From JBBDNV01 sp040877415 (GTDB lineage: Bacteria > Planctomycetota > Planctomycetia > Pirellulales > PALSA-1355): a stretch of 40,491 nt of DNA. A program made the position numbers and the translations under genes. Under the pieces are notes generated by a model. The model saw only the letters and a list, made by a program, of their open reading frames with translations, was not told where the DNA came from and did not search any database. Below, one piece after another: positions 40,153 through 40,491 of the stretch (its first letter is position 1; each line of letters starts with the position of its first letter). The stretch is taken from contig JBBDNV010000018.1 in the NCBI GenBank assembly GCA_040877415.1, positions 1-40,491 of the forward strand, given 5' to 3'.

Positions 40153-40242
40153 AGAAGCAGTTTCCAAACCGAATTGTAGCCGGCCTCAGCGAGGCCGGGC
40201 CGGGGTCACTGACCCCGGCTACAGGGGTTTGAAACTGCTTCT
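40153..40242. repeat. Nested palindromic element between fabG and acpP
   Basis: Outer arms AGAAGCAGTTTCCAAACC (40153-40170) and 40226-40242 pair with one bulged base. Inside, TGTAGCCGG (40175-40183) pairs with CCGGCTACA (40215-40223). At the centre two perfect 8-base hairpins sit side by side: CCGGCCTC AGC GAGGCCGG (40180-40198, sharing bases with the previous stem) and CCGGGGTC ACT GACCCCGG (40200-40218). The whole forms a cruciform-like structure of about 90 bases. Such a regular structure in an intergenic space suggests a mobile palindrome (MITE-like) or a strong attenuator. Confidence 0.85.
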
Positions 40243-40325
40243 GGAAATCGGGTTCCTGTGACCCCGTGCGGCCCGGCGGAGTCTGCAATAAGGTGATATG
40301 GACAGGCCAGCAAAAAGTTTCTATC

Positions 40326-40353
40326 TTGACCTGTCTTATGGAAATCCTCTATT
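40326..40353 (+). promoter_or_regulatory. Putative promoter of acpP
   Basis: TTGACC (40326-40331), a 16-base spacer and TCTATT (40348-40353) resemble a sigma-70 promoter. They lie in an AT-rich stretch 110 bases before acpP, after the cruciform element. acpP may thus be transcribed separately from fabG, as is usual for this abundant protein. The rest of the 313-base gap 40151-40463 shows nothing further. Confidence 0.4.
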
Positions 40354-40463
40354 TTTGTGTTCATTAAGGTCAACACGCCGAAAGACTTCGCTTCACGAAT
40401 TGGCCCGGCGAGCGGGGGAAGCCTGACTTCCCCGACATCGAATCCAGTTGGAGGATCGTCAAG

Positions 40464-40491
40464 GTGGCGTCAGTTCAAGAACGTGTGATCG
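40464..40491 (+). CDS. acpP: Acyl carrier protein, first nine codons only (cut by window edge)
   Basis: A GTG at 40464 with GGAGG 9 bases upstream opens a frame MASVQERVI, the usual start of planctomycete-type acyl carrier protein. The position right after fabD-fabG supports it. Only 28 bases are in the window, so the 4'-phosphopantetheine serine is not seen and the call rests on context and the first residues. Confidence 0.75.

Overview
The window is a GC-rich chromosomal segment of a bacterium that I place in the Planctomycetota, most like Pirellulales. The reasons are the gene content (compact flagellar export cluster, rpmF-fabD-fabG-acpP, gatCAB, sulfotransferase, UMF1 transporter), the style of the lineage-type hypothetical proteins, and several families of short intergenic palindromes. 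The taxonomic call is an inference from protein flavour; no rRNA or tRNA gene was seen. No CRISPR array or transposase gene was found.

Layout. 1-2726 (minus): rpmB, then gatC-gatA-gatB (gatB runs off the left edge), for ribosome assembly and tRNA-dependent amidation. 3103-7075: a cysteine-free thioredoxin-fold protein whose reading frame runs far into the antisense of a hisN-type phosphatase, then an Rrf2 regulator, lspA and a DksA/TraR-type zinc-finger protein. 7324-10703 (plus): a threonine synthase-family enzyme, dapB and two small lineage proteins. 10815-15213 (minus): a CPBP protease fused to a degenerate signal-peptidase domain, a ROK sugar kinase, a GmhA-like SIS isomerase and a UMF1-type transporter.

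15330-32541 is a large minus-strand flagellar locus. In transcription order it reads fliF-fliG-fliH-fliI-fliJ-fliN-fliO-fliP-fliQ-fliR-flhB, an interruption, then flhA-flhF-flhG-fliA and an orphan AbrB/MazE-like gene. The interruption (about 21076-23605) holds a plus-strand sulfotransferase and a two-gene, lower-GC operon of unknown function. flhB is cut off just before its autocleavage domain exactly where this DNA begins. FliF lacks the RBM3 region, and fliM, fliE and rod/hook genes are not present. The export apparatus is therefore either degenerate or unusual.

32782-37773 (minus): a hydrolase-fold protein with no catalytic triad coupled to the stump of a peptidoglycan amidase gene, malate dehydrogenase, and two membrane proteins that share a C-terminal module. 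38020-40491 (plus): rpmF, fabD, fabG and the first codons of acpP, a fatty-acid synthesis operon with two large palindromes between the genes.

Best leads: the foreign module that truncates flhB (a candidate toxin-antitoxin-like pair), the CPBP/dead-peptidase fusion, the catalytically dead hydrolase next to an amidase remnant, and the nested cruciform element between fabG and acpP.
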